From positions 1 through 64,000 of the forward strand of contig NZ_JAUFPN010000197.1 in assembly GCF_030409335.1 (NCBI RefSeq): DNA of 64,000 nt, in the 5' to 3' direction. The notes under the pieces are model-generated. The model searched no databases. It saw only the letters and a list, made by a program, of their open reading frames with translations, and had not been told where the DNA came from. The first letter of the stretch is position 1. Each line of letters starts with the position of its first letter. Position numbers and translations under genes: made by a program. Origin of the DNA: Paeniroseomonas aquatica. GTDB lineage: Bacteria; Pseudomonadota; Alphaproteobacteria; Acetobacterales; Acetobacteraceae. Of the stretch, positions 53,749 to 62,406 are shown one piece after another.

Positions 53749-54465
53749 TCAGGCCGGGGTGGGCGCCGGCACCACCCAGAGCGCCCGCGCCAGCCCGCGC
53801 AGCCCGCCATCGGCGCCGAAGATGGCGGTGCCGGCATGGCGCTTCCGCCCCTCCGCCGCGATCTGCCAGCCCAGCACGATGCAGGCCTCGCCCACCGCCA
53901 CCGGGCCGCGCAACTCGCCGGCGATCCGACCCAGCAGCATCCGCCCCGGCGCGGCATCGACGGTAAAGGCGAAATGCCCGGCGCAATCGAGCGCCGACCA
54001 GAGGTAGGCCGGATCGATCGTGCCGTCGGCGCCGGCGAAGCCCGCCGCCGGCCGCCACAGCGCCGCGGCGACCCCCGGCCGTCCCGGCACCCGCCCGGTG
54101 AAGACCCGCAGCCCGACGCCCTCCGCCAGCGCCGTGCCGCAGACGAAGCACTGCCCCTGGCTGTGGCTGAAGGGCCCCTCGGCGAACCAGCGCGTCGCCG
54201 CCGCCGCCTCGGCCACGGAGGGCGGCGGCGGCACCTCCAGCGCGAATTCGACCGGCCGCGCCTCGGCGATCACCTGCCCGGCGGCGTCGCAGGCCTCGAC
54301 CAGCCCGTCCCGGCGGCGGATCCCGAGCGGCACGTCGAGCGGCCAGCCCCGCCGCAGCGTCACCTCGAGCGGTTGCCGCCCGAGCAGCGCCGCCATCCGC
54401 CCGGCGACGTAGCCGCCGTTGCCGACGCCGGGCGGGCCGCGGAACCGCGCCTCGATCAGCGCCAT
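53749..54465 (-). CDS. Hotdog-fold thioesterase family protein
   Basis: This is a 238-residue protein starting at the ATG at 54465, right after the periplasmic-cupin stop. The opening GPPGVGNGGYVAGRMAALLG resembles the TesB/4HBT_3 acyl-CoA thioesterase-like double-hotdog family, where the GNGG/GGYVAG segment contacts the acyl substrate. The second half has CFVCGTALAEGVGLRVF, an HQ-type Cys-x-x-Cys phrase found in uncharacterised hotdog proteins, and LDCAGHFAFTV. Hydrolysis of an acyl-CoA is likely but unproven. Confidence 0.65.
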   Translation of the reverse strand: MALIEARFRGPPGVGNGGYVAGRMAALLGRQPLEVTLRRGWPLDVPLGIRRRDGLVEACDAAGQVIAEARPVEFALEVPPPPSVAEAAAATRWFAEGPFSHSQGQCFVCGTALAEGVGLRVFTGRVPGRPGVAAALWRPAAGFAGADGTIDPAYLWSALDCAGHFAFTVDAAPGRMLLGRIAGELRGPVAVGEACIVLGWQIAAEGRKRHAGTAIFGADGGLRGLARALWVVPAPTPA

Positions 54466-54467
54466 GC

Positions 54468-54929
54468 CTAGCGGGCCGGGGCGGCGGCGGGGGCCGAGGT
54501 GCCCGGGCCCTCGCCGACGATCAGCAGCACCGCCGGCTCCGCCTTGGCGCCGTCGTAGTGCACGCCCCGGGCGTGATGCGTGACGAAGCCGCCCGCCGGC
54601 ACCGGCACCGTCGTCTCCGGGCTGAACGCCGGCCCGCTGCCCATCCACCAGGTGCCCGAGAGCACGGTGATGAAGCGGTCGTTGGGGTGCGAATGCGGCC
54701 GGCTCATGTGCCCCGGCAGCCAGCGGACCATGACGGCGTAGAAGCCCGGCCCGGCCGGGTCGCCCACCAGCACCGCCTGCTGGTTGCCCGCGGCCGATAC
54801 CGGCCCCCAGGGGATCTGCGCCGGCAGCAGGGCGGTGATCGCCTTGGGGTCGAGCTCCGCCCGGGCCGGCGCCACCGCCGCCGCTGCCAGTCCCAAGGCC
54901 AGCAATCCCCTGACCAGGCCATGCATCAT
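54468..54929 (-). CDS. Periplasmic cupin-domain protein
   Basis: This is a 153-residue exported cupin. The Sec signal MMHGLVRGLLALGLAAAAVAPARAELD ends near residue 25. The cupin core has GHMSRPHSHPNDRFITVLSGTWWMG (His-x-His and an Asp/Arg in place of the usual Glu) and GFVTHHARGVHYDG (third His). A metal-bound beta-barrel acting on or binding a small molecule in the periplasm is expected. It is the upstream partner of the hotdog gene, 2 nt apart, so the two form an operon. Confidence 0.75.
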   Translation of the reverse strand: MMHGLVRGLLALGLAAAAVAPARAELDPKAITALLPAQIPWGPVSAAGNQQAVLVGDPAGPGFYAVMVRWLPGHMSRPHSHPNDRFITVLSGTWWMGSGPAFSPETTVPVPAGGFVTHHARGVHYDGAKAEPAVLLIVGEGPGTSAPAAAPAR

Positions 54930-54953
54930 CGTGGTGTCCTCCGTCGCCGGAGG

Positions 54954-55808
54954 CTAGCCCGGCTTCGCCGGCGGCGGCCAGCCGTAGAGGGCGGCGGGAT
55001 TGTCCACCAGGATGCGCCGCCGCGTCGCGTCATCCGGCACCCAATGCCCCAGCAGGTCCAGCAGCGCCGCCTCGTCGACGGGATGGGCCGGCGGGTTCGG
55101 GTGCGGCCAGTTGCTGGCCCAGACCACCCGGTCGGAGGCGGTGCCGATCGCCGCCCGGGCGATGGCGGTCACGTCCCGGTAGTCCGGCGGCCCGGCGAGG
55201 GAGGAATGATAGGGCGCGCTCACCTTCAGCCAGACCCGGCCGGTCTCGAGCAGCCGCAGCAGCGCCCGCACCGGCTGGCTGTCCGGCGCGCCGGGCGGGT
55301 GGAACCGCGCGATGTGGTCCAGCACCACCGGGCAGGGCAGGGCGCGGATCATCGCCTCCCGCGCCGGCAGCTCGTTGCCGTCGAACTGCAGCTGCACGTG
55401 CCAGCCGAGCGGCGCCACCAGCGCCGCCACCGGCGCGACCGCCTCCCAGCCCTGCGGCGCGCCGCCGAGCAGGTGGAAGCGGGCGCCGCGGGCCCCGGCC
55501 GCATGCAGCCGCGCCAGCCCGGCCGGCGTCGCCGCCGGCGTCACCACCACCACCGCCCGCGCCGCGTCGCCGAGCGTTGCCACCGCATCCAGGGTGCAGC
55601 GGTTGTCGGTGCCGTAGCTGGTCGGCTGCACCACCACCACCCGGCTCAGCCCGAGCCGCGCCATCACCGCCCGGTAGGCCGCCACATCCGCCTCCGCCGG
55701 CACCGGCCGCCCGCCATTGGTCGGGGCCAGCGGATAGCCGGGGCCATAGAGGTGCATGTGCGTGTCGCAGGCGCCCGGGGGGACCGGCAGTCTCGGCGTC
55801 GGCAGCAT
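54954..55808 (-). CDS. Amidohydrolase family 2 / PDC-lactonase-like hydrolase
   Basis: This is a 284-residue TIM-barrel enzyme. The ATG at 55808 gives MLPTPRLPVPPGACDTHMHLYGP, with the metal-type HxH near residue 17. Further motifs are QLQFDGNELP, VVLDHIARFHPP, WLKVSAPY and VVWASNWPHPNPP. The last position carries Asn where typical amidohydrolases have Asp (G-T-D-W-P-H). The 2-pyrone-4,6-dicarboxylate lactonase (LigI) group has a similar NWPH, so a lactone or dicarboxylic substrate is plausible. It is 24 nt upstream of the cupin gene and probably the first gene of a three-gene minus operon. Confidence 0.78.
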   Translation of the reverse strand: MLPTPRLPVPPGACDTHMHLYGPGYPLAPTNGGRPVPAEADVAAYRAVMARLGLSRVVVVQPTSYGTDNRCTLDAVATLGDAARAVVVVTPAATPAGLARLHAAGARGARFHLLGGAPQGWEAVAPVAALVAPLGWHVQLQFDGNELPAREAMIRALPCPVVLDHIARFHPPGAPDSQPVRALLRLLETGRVWLKVSAPYHSSLAGPPDYRDVTAIARAAIGTASDRVVWASNWPHPNPPAHPVDEAALLDLLGHWVPDDATRRRILVDNPAALYGWPPPAKPG

Positions 55809-55915
55809 CGGGCGGGATTTCCTTCCTGGGCATGGAGTGAAGGCGCCCGGCCCCCCGCTGTCCAGCGGGCCGCGGATGCGGCAGGCTCGGCCACCGCCAC
55901 CGCAGGAGAGGCCGC

Positions 55916-56554
55916 TTGCCCGCACCGCCAGCCACTGCCCGCAGCACCGTCGTCTTCGACCTCGGCGGCGTGCTGATCGACTGGGACCCCCGCCACCTCT
56001 ACCGCAAGCTCTTCCCCGGCGACGCCGCCGGCATGGAGCGCTTCCTCGCCGAGGTCTGCACCGGCGCCTGGAACCTGCGGCAGGACGCCGGCCGCCCCTG
56101 GGCCGAGGCGACCGCCGAGCTGGCCGCGGCGCACCCCGGCCAGGCGGCGCTGATCGAGGCCTTCCACCGGCGCTGGCCGGAGATGATCGCCGGACCCATC
56201 GCCGGTACGGTGGAGATCCTGGCCGCGCTGCGCGCCGCCGGCACGCCGCTCTTCGCCCTGACCAACTGGTCTGCCGAGACCTTCCCGGTGGCGCTGGAGC
56301 GCTTCGAATTCATGGCCTGGTTCCAGGGCATCGTGGTCTCCGGCCAGGAGGGGCTGATCAAGCCGGATCCCCGCATCTACCGGCTGCTGGTCGAGCGCCA
56401 CGGGCTGCGGCCGGAGGAGATCGTCTACATCGACGACAACCCCGGCAATGCCGCGGCCGCCACCGCGCTCGGCATGCATGGCATCCATTTCACCGGCCCG
56501 GCGGCGCTGCAGACGGAACTGGCCAGCCTCGGTCTGCTGCGGCAGTCTGGCTGA
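55916..56554 (+). CDS. HAD-superfamily hydrolase, subfamily IA
   Basis: This is a 212-residue HAD enzyme with a TTG start, supported by AGGAGAGG upstream. Motif I is VVFDLGGVLIDWD with the nucleophile Asp15; the second position is Gly rather than Asp, as in YihX-like members. Motif II is ALTNWS, motif III is KPDPRIY, and motif IV is YIDDNPGN. It is likely a small-molecule phosphatase or a 2-haloacid dehalogenase-like enzyme; the ligand cannot be read. It is divergent from the amidohydrolase gene, with 107 bp between the starts. Confidence 0.85.
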   Translation: MPAPPATARSTVVFDLGGVLIDWDPRHLYRKLFPGDAAGMERFLAEVCTGAWNLRQDAGRPWAEATAELAAAHPGQAALIEAFHRRWPEMIAGPIAGTVEILAALRAAGTPLFALTNWSAETFPVALERFEFMAWFQGIVVSGQEGLIKPDPRIYRLLVERHGLRPEEIVYIDDNPGNAAAATALGMHGIHFTGPAALQTELASLGLLRQSG

Positions 56555-56595
56555 CGCCGGTCCGCCCGGCCAATGCGCGCCGGGAGCAAGCGACG

Positions 56596-57546
56596 ATGCC
56601 ACACCGAAGGGTCCTGCTGGGCGGCCTCGCCGCGCTGGCCGCCGGCCGGGCCGCCGGGCAGCCCGCGCCCGGCTGGGAGCCGACCCGGCCGGTGCAATGC
56701 ATCATCGGCTTCGCCCCCGGCGGCGGCGCCGACCTCATCGCCCGCGCCATCGTCGAGGCGGCGCAGCCGCTGATCCCGCAGCCGCTGTTCGTGGTGAACC
56801 GCCCCGGCGCCGGCGGCACCCTCGCCGCCCAGCAGGTCGCAGCCCTGGGCGCCGAGGGCCATACCCTGCTGATGGGCGGCGGCAGCGAGAGCACCAGCAT
56901 CCCCGCCTGGCGGCAGCTGCCCTACGACCCTAGGACCAGCTTTCGTGCCGTGATGCGGCTGATGCGCCAGCGCATGTTCATCCTGGTCAAGGCCGACAGC
57001 CCCTGGCGCAGCATGGCCGAGGTGATCGCCGCGGCGAAGGCGAAGCCGCAGGCGGTCAGCCACGGCTCCTCCGGCATCGGCTCGATCTACCACTCGGTCT
57101 TCGTGGTGCTGGAGAAGCGGGCGGGGGTCGAGCTGCTGCACGTCCCCTATACCGGCGGCGCCCCGGGGCTGCAGGCCGTCGCCGCCGGGCAGGTGGATCT
57201 GATGGTCGCCAGCCCCGAGGAGTTCCGCGGCCTGACCGACGGCGGGTTGCTGCGCATCCTCGCCTGCTGCTCGGCCGACCGGGCCGAGAGCTACCCGGGC
57301 GTGCCGACGCTGAAGGAGCTCGGCTGGAGCCTCGACATCGAGAACATGAAGGGCTGGGTCATGCCGGCGGCGACGCCCGATGCGGCCGTCGCCTACTTCC
57401 ACGACCGCTTCCGCGCCGCCATGGCCCGGCCGGGCTGGCGGGCCTTCCTCGAGCGTGCCGGCGATACCGACGGCTACCTCGACGGCCCGGCCTTCCAGCG
57501 CGCCATGGATGGCGTGCTGGATGCCATCACCGCGGCGAAGGCCTGA
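56596..57546 (+). CDS. Second orphan Bug/TctC-family solute receptor
   Basis: This is a 316-residue periplasmic receptor with an atypically short signal (MPHRRVLLGGLAALAAGRAAGQ; Arg-Arg could be Tat). Family landmarks are RPVQCIIGFAPGGGADLIARAI, FVVNRPGAGGTLAAQQVAALGAEGH, SHGSSGIGSIYHS and VPYTGGAPGLQAVAAGQVD. No TctAB genes are close. It is only distantly similar to the receptor at 9934, so it probably binds a different carboxylate. It ends 1 nt before the convergent pepN stop. Confidence 0.86.
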   Translation: MPHRRVLLGGLAALAAGRAAGQPAPGWEPTRPVQCIIGFAPGGGADLIARAIVEAAQPLIPQPLFVVNRPGAGGTLAAQQVAALGAEGHTLLMGGGSESTSIPAWRQLPYDPRTSFRAVMRLMRQRMFILVKADSPWRSMAEVIAAAKAKPQAVSHGSSGIGSIYHSVFVVLEKRAGVELLHVPYTGGAPGLQAVAAGQVDLMVASPEEFRGLTDGGLLRILACCSADRAESYPGVPTLKELGWSLDIENMKGWVMPAATPDAAVAYFHDRFRAAMARPGWRAFLERAGDTDGYLDGPAFQRAMDGVLDAITAAKA

Positions 57547-57547
57547 G

Positions 57548-60184
57548 CTACAGCAGGCCCTTCGAGGCCTTCTCGAAGGTCCCCTTGCTCAGCTTCGGCA
57601 CCTCGAGGATGCGCCGCAGCTCCCGCCGCATCAGCGCCGCCCGCGCCGGCGCCTGCCGCCGCCACATCCCGAGCGGCGAGATCAGCCGCGCCGCCATCGA
57701 GGCGTTGATCGGGTCGAGCGCGATCACCGCATCGGCGAGGAAGCGGTAGCCGGTGCCATCGGCGGCGTGGAAATGCTGCGGATTGCCGCTGGCGAAGGCG
57801 CCGATGAGCGCGCGCGCCCGGTTCGGGTTGCGCAGGTCGAAGTCCGGATGCGCCTGCAGCGCGCGCACGGCTTCCATGGCATCCGGCCGGGCCGACATGG
57901 CCTGGATGGAGAACCACTTGTCCAGCACCAGCTCATCCCCGTGCCAGCGGGCGTGGAAGGCCTCCAGCGCCGCGTCGCGGGCGGGATGGGTGGTATCGAC
58001 CAGCAGCGACAGCGCCGCCAGCGTGTCCGTCATGTTGGTCGCCGCCTCATACTGCGCCGCGGCCAGCCCGGCATCGCCGGCCGCCACCAGATAGGCGAGG
58101 CAGGAATTGCGCAGCGCCCGGCGGCCGATGCTGCGGCCATCGACCTGGTAGGCGCCGGCCTCGGCCAGGCTGGCGTAGCAGGCCCGGAGCTCGGCGCCGC
58201 AGCGCCGGCCGATCTCCCGGCGGAGGTGCTGGCGGACCTGGTGGATCGCCTGCGGATCGGCGATCTCCATCTGGTCGGCGAGGAAGCCCTCGCCGGGCAG
58301 GGCCAGGGCCTCGGCGGCGAAGGCCGGGTCGGCCTCGGCGCCGCGCAGCGTGGCCAGCACCGCCTCGGCCAGCGCCTCGTCGAAGCCGGGCGCCTCGCCG
58401 CGCTGCCGCGCCGCGACCATCCCCAGCATCAGCCCGGCGGCATATTGCAGCCCGCTCTCCCAGCGGACGAAGGGGTCGGTGTCGTGCACCGCGAGGAAGC
58501 GCAGCCGCTCGGGCGAGATGCCCTTCAGCCGCACCGGCGCGGAGAAGCCGCGCAGCAGGGAGGGGGTGGGCGGCGCCGCCACGTCCTCGAAGACGAAGCG
58601 CTGCTCGGCCTGCTCCAGCAGCAGCAGGCGGGTGCCGGGCTCCGCTGCGTTCTCGCCGGCCAGCCGCGTCGCCAGCTCGCCGCCGCTGCCGTCCAGTAGC
58701 CCCATCGCCACCGGGATCGGCACCGGATGCTTGGTCTCCTGGCCCGGGGTCGGCGGGATGGACTGCCGCAGCGTCAGGGTCCAGCGCTTCGCCTCGGCAT
58801 CGTAGCTGTCCTCGGCCAGCAGCTCCGGCGTGCCGGCCTGGTCGTACCAGCCCATGAAGGCCGAGAGGTCGATGCCCGAGGCCTCCTGCATGGCGCCGAC
58901 GAATTCCTCGATGGTCACCGCGCGGTTGTCGTTGCGGGCGATGTAGAGGTCCATCCCCCGCCGGAAGGCCGCGGCGCCGATGCGGGTATGGAGCAGCCGC
59001 ACCACCTCGGCGCCCTTCTGGTAGACCGTCGGCGTGTAGAAATTGTCGATCTCGATGTAGCTGTCCGGCCGCACCGGATGCGCCATCGGCCCGGCGTCCT
59101 CGGGGAATTGCGCCGCCCGCAGCCCGCGCACGTCGCGGATGCGCTTGACCGCGCGGCTGCCCTGGTCGGCGCTGAACTCCTGGTCGCGGAAGACCGTCAG
59201 CCCTTCCTTCAGGCTGAGCTGGAACCAGTCGCGGCAGGTGACGCGGTTGCCGGTCCAGTTGTGGAAATACTCATGCGCGATGACGGTCTCGATGCCCTGG
59301 TAGTCGCCGTCGGTCGCCGTCTCCGGCTTGGCGAGCACGTATTTCGTGTTGAAGACGTTGAGGCCCTTGTTCTCCATCGCCCCCATGTTGAAATCCGAGA
59401 CGGCGGCGATGTTGAAGACGTCGAGGTCGTACTCAAGGCCGAAGACCTCCTCGTCCCAGCGCATGCTGCGGATCAGGCTGTCCATCGCATGGGCGCAGCG
59501 GTCCTCGTCGCCGCGCCGCACCCAGATGTTCAGCGCGACCTCGCGGCCGCTGGCGGTGGTGAAGCGGTCCCGCACCGCGACGAGGTCGCCGGCGACCAGG
59601 GCAAAGAGGTAGCTCGGCTTCGGATGCGGATCGACCCAGCGGGCCCAGTGGCGGCCGTCCGGCAGGTCGCCGGCCCCATCCGGATTGCCGTTCGAGAGCA
59701 GCACCGGCACCTTCGCCTTGTCGGCGGTCAGCGTCACGGTGAAGCGCGTCATCACATCGGGGCGGTCGGGGAAGAAGGTGATGCGGCGGAAGCCCTCCGC
59801 CTCGCATTGGGTGTAGAAATTGCCGCCGGAGGTATAGAGGCCGGAAAGCTCGGTATTCCTCTCCGGCGCGATCCGCACCACGGTCTCGAGCAGCCCGGCA
59901 TCGGGGGCTTCCAGGATCGTCAGCGCGCCATCGGTGCCGAAGCTCAGCCGCTCCGGCGGGATCGCCACGCCGTCCCAGCGCGCCTCGACCAGGGTCAGCC
60001 CGTCGCCATCAAGGCGCAGCGGGCCCTCCGCGGCGCGGCGCAGGGCCAGCTTCGCGGTGACGACCGTTGCCGCGGCATCGAGTTGGAAATCCAGTTCGAC
60101 CGTATCGATCCCGTAGGCCGGCGGCCGGTAGTCGCCGCGCTGAATGCTCCGCGGCGCCAGTTCCTGTTGGGTATCCATCAGCAT
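57548..60184 (-). CDS. pepN: Aminopeptidase N
   Basis: This is an 878-residue M1 zinc aminopeptidase of the gammaproteobacterial PepN type. Among three in-frame ATGs (60190, 60184, 60178), the one at 60184 has GAGG at the best distance. The exopeptidase motif GAMEN is at residues 268-272 and the zinc motif HEYFHNW starts at 304, followed by the third ligand in LSLKEGLTVFRDQEF. The C-terminal helical repeats (about 450-878) are complete. It trims N-terminal residues from peptides in the cytoplasm. The start is 8 nt after the dimethylformamidase-like stop, suggesting co-transcription. Confidence 0.96.
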   Translation of the reverse strand: MLMDTQQELAPRSIQRGDYRPPAYGIDTVELDFQLDAAATVVTAKLALRRAAEGPLRLDGDGLTLVEARWDGVAIPPERLSFGTDGALTILEAPDAGLLETVVRIAPERNTELSGLYTSGGNFYTQCEAEGFRRITFFPDRPDVMTRFTVTLTADKAKVPVLLSNGNPDGAGDLPDGRHWARWVDPHPKPSYLFALVAGDLVAVRDRFTTASGREVALNIWVRRGDEDRCAHAMDSLIRSMRWDEEVFGLEYDLDVFNIAAVSDFNMGAMENKGLNVFNTKYVLAKPETATDGDYQGIETVIAHEYFHNWTGNRVTCRDWFQLSLKEGLTVFRDQEFSADQGSRAVKRIRDVRGLRAAQFPEDAGPMAHPVRPDSYIEIDNFYTPTVYQKGAEVVRLLHTRIGAAAFRRGMDLYIARNDNRAVTIEEFVGAMQEASGIDLSAFMGWYDQAGTPELLAEDSYDAEAKRWTLTLRQSIPPTPGQETKHPVPIPVAMGLLDGSGGELATRLAGENAAEPGTRLLLLEQAEQRFVFEDVAAPPTPSLLRGFSAPVRLKGISPERLRFLAVHDTDPFVRWESGLQYAAGLMLGMVAARQRGEAPGFDEALAEAVLATLRGAEADPAFAAEALALPGEGFLADQMEIADPQAIHQVRQHLRREIGRRCGAELRACYASLAEAGAYQVDGRSIGRRALRNSCLAYLVAAGDAGLAAAQYEAATNMTDTLAALSLLVDTTHPARDAALEAFHARWHGDELVLDKWFSIQAMSARPDAMEAVRALQAHPDFDLRNPNRARALIGAFASGNPQHFHAADGTGYRFLADAVIALDPINASMAARLISPLGMWRRQAPARAALMRRELRRILEVPKLSKGTFEKASKGLL

Positions 60185-60192
60185 TGCCATCC

Positions 60193-62322
60193 TCAGGCGC
60201 CGAACCGGCGCAGCACGTTCTCGAGCATCCGGGAGATCGGGTTCGCGTAGCCGTTGTGCGACAGGCTCCCGGCAAAGGTGATCGAGCCGGTCGAGAAGAC
60301 CGCGCCGCCGCCCGGCGTGTCGAAATAGACGATCTCGGCGCGGATCAGCGCCCCGGCATCCTCGCCGGGGATGGTGGTGATGCGGCCGAGCAATTCCTCC
60401 GGCACCGTCACGAAGTGGGACTGGTGCTGCTCCGAGCGCGCCAGGATCACCGCCCCCGGCGGGGTGCCGAGCAGCGGGTCGGCCCGGTCCAGCTCGAAGC
60501 CCGCGGCGCCGCCGCCGGACAGGCCGAAGTCGCCGAGGATATCGCCCTCGACCCCCGCCATGATCCAGGCCACGCGGGGGTCCCCGGCGGCCGGCAGCCG
60601 CCGGTAGTGCGAGCCCTCGAAGGCGCCCTGGCCGGAGAAGCCGACGCCGCAGAGCTGCTGCGGCGGCCGGCCGTTGCGCCGCCAAAGGCCGCCCATGGTG
60701 CCGTCGAACTGGTGGTAGTACTCGCCGGGATCGGCCGCCCAGGCGCGGATGCCGCCCTCGGCCCGGCGCAGCTCGATCACCCCCGGCAGGTCGGCCCGCC
60801 GCGCCACCTTCCAGTAGAAGCCGTTGCCGCCGAGATAAGCCAGGCGCCCGCCGCCACCCACGTAGTTCTGCAGCGCGTCTAGCATCACCTGGCTGTGGTA
60901 TTCGGGGTGCGCCCCGGTCACCACCGCCTTGTAGCCGGCCAGCAGCGGCAGCCCCTCCGCATCGAGGTCCTCGTCGGTGATGACGTCGAAGGCGATGCCC
61001 TTCGCCTCCAGCCAGTCGGTGATGTGGCTGTCGGCCGGGAAGTGCCTGAGGCCGGAGCCGCGGGCATCGTCGAAGGTGAGGAAGCCCGGCCGCATGGTCA
61101 GGATCGGCCGGAGCCGCGTGCTGAAGCCGATGCCGCTGCCGTCGGGGTGGGTGTTGTAGGTGCTGTGGGCGAATTCCGAATGCTCGTCGGGGCTGTGCGG
61201 ATAGGCGCCCCACTCCGCGATGCGCCGGCGGAAGGCGTCGTCAAGGTTGCCGCGCTGGTGGTTGGCATAGACCTGGTAGGTGAAGGTGCTGGCGAGGAAG
61301 GCGATCGGCGCCCGCACCGTGCCCTTCGGCGGCAGCACGTAGAAGGGGATGATGTCCTCGGCTGTCGCCGCCCCATCGGCACCACGTAATCGCACGCCAT
61401 AGACGCCGCTCGGCATGTCGGCCGGGATGGGCACGGTGAAGGCGGTCTCCCAGCCGCAATCGGCCAGGTCGTCCTCGTGGAAATGGATGGCGGCGTAATG
61501 CCGCGGCGCGTGGCGCCAGGCGTGCTCCGTCCCGGTCCAGCGGCTGCCGCGCATGGCCCGGGTCGGGAGGTTCCGGAGCGTCCCGTGCAGGGCCGCCGGG
61601 CCGCGGTCGGTGATGCCGTCGCCGCCGATGCCGATCGAGAAATCCCACCAGGCCCGCACCCGGCCGGCCGCCAGCAGCGCCTCCGGGTCGTCGAGCGTGG
61701 CCGGGTCAGTGCCCGCCAGCAGCATCGGGTCCTCGATCCGGCCGTTGAAGCCGGCCCCGAAGGTCAGCGTCGCGGTCCCCGACCAGTCCGCCGCCGGCAG
61801 CGCCGCCTCGGCCGTGCCTTCGTCCGGCCGGCCCGCCACCGGCTGCAGCGCCCGCTGCGCCAGCCGCAGCCGGCCCTCGCCGAGGGTCACCGCGACCTCG
61901 TACCAGCGCCGGGGGTGGGGGGCCGCCGCCAGGGCGCAGGCCACGCCATCCGCCGTCGCCACCAGCCCCGCGGCACCCAGCGTCAGCGCCAGGGCATGGC
62001 CGCCGACCTCGAGCGCCACCACCTGCCCGCGCAGCAGCCAGGGCTGCAGCCGCAGCAGAAGGGTGAAGCCGCGGCCGAGTTCCAGCGCCCCGCCGGCATG
62101 GCCGGAGGAGCCGAGCGGCACCGCCTGGACCCGCGCCGGATACGCCCCCGCGCAGGCGGAGGCGACCGGGAGCAGCCGCATCCCCGGCCCCGCCGGATTG
62201 GGGTCGGCATGCCGGATCCGCACGATATCCGCCGCATAGGGCATCGCCGCCGAGACCTTCACCGCGAGGCTCTCCCCCGGCCGGCCCGAGAAGCGATCCA
62301 GATACCCGATCAACGGCAGCAT
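60193..62322 (-). CDS. N,N-dimethylformamidase large-subunit-like protein
   Basis: This is a 709-residue protein from the ATG at 62322. Residues about 80-230 look like a concanavalin/LamG beta-sandwich (GFTLLLRLQPWLLRGQVVAL, RWYEVAVTLGEGRLRLAQR, WSGTATLTFGAGFNGRIEDPMLL). The C-terminal 400 residues match the DMFase beta-subunit family: FHEDDLADCGWETAFTVPIP, YANHQRGNLDDAF, RPGFLTFDDARGSGLRHFPADSHITDWLEAKGIAFDVITDEDL, GAHPEYHS and YLGGNGFYWKV. DMFase hydrolyses dimethylformamide with a mononuclear iron site. No small alpha-subunit gene is near, so the natural substrate may be another amide. Confidence 0.8.
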   Translation of the reverse strand: MLPLIGYLDRFSGRPGESLAVKVSAAMPYAADIVRIRHADPNPAGPGMRLLPVASACAGAYPARVQAVPLGSSGHAGGALELGRGFTLLLRLQPWLLRGQVVALEVGGHALALTLGAAGLVATADGVACALAAAPHPRRWYEVAVTLGEGRLRLAQRALQPVAGRPDEGTAEAALPAADWSGTATLTFGAGFNGRIEDPMLLAGTDPATLDDPEALLAAGRVRAWWDFSIGIGGDGITDRGPAALHGTLRNLPTRAMRGSRWTGTEHAWRHAPRHYAAIHFHEDDLADCGWETAFTVPIPADMPSGVYGVRLRGADGAATAEDIIPFYVLPPKGTVRAPIAFLASTFTYQVYANHQRGNLDDAFRRRIAEWGAYPHSPDEHSEFAHSTYNTHPDGSGIGFSTRLRPILTMRPGFLTFDDARGSGLRHFPADSHITDWLEAKGIAFDVITDEDLDAEGLPLLAGYKAVVTGAHPEYHSQVMLDALQNYVGGGGRLAYLGGNGFYWKVARRADLPGVIELRRAEGGIRAWAADPGEYYHQFDGTMGGLWRRNGRPPQQLCGVGFSGQGAFEGSHYRRLPAAGDPRVAWIMAGVEGDILGDFGLSGGGAAGFELDRADPLLGTPPGAVILARSEQHQSHFVTVPEELLGRITTIPGEDAGALIRAEIVYFDTPGGGAVFSTGSITFAGSLSHNGYANPISRMLENVLRRFGA

Positions 62323-62406
62323 CCACCCATATCCCCCATGGTCCGGCCCCACGGTTGACCATCCCACCCCCGGAGGGCAAGCCTGGGTCCCAGGAGGACA
62401 CCCAGG

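Noticed and set aside
53733-53754. GCCTGA...TCAGGC inverted repeat over the two convergent stop codons of the LysE-type and hotdog genes
   Set aside because: The arms are 6 bp with a 10-nt loop and partly coding, so chance is likely.
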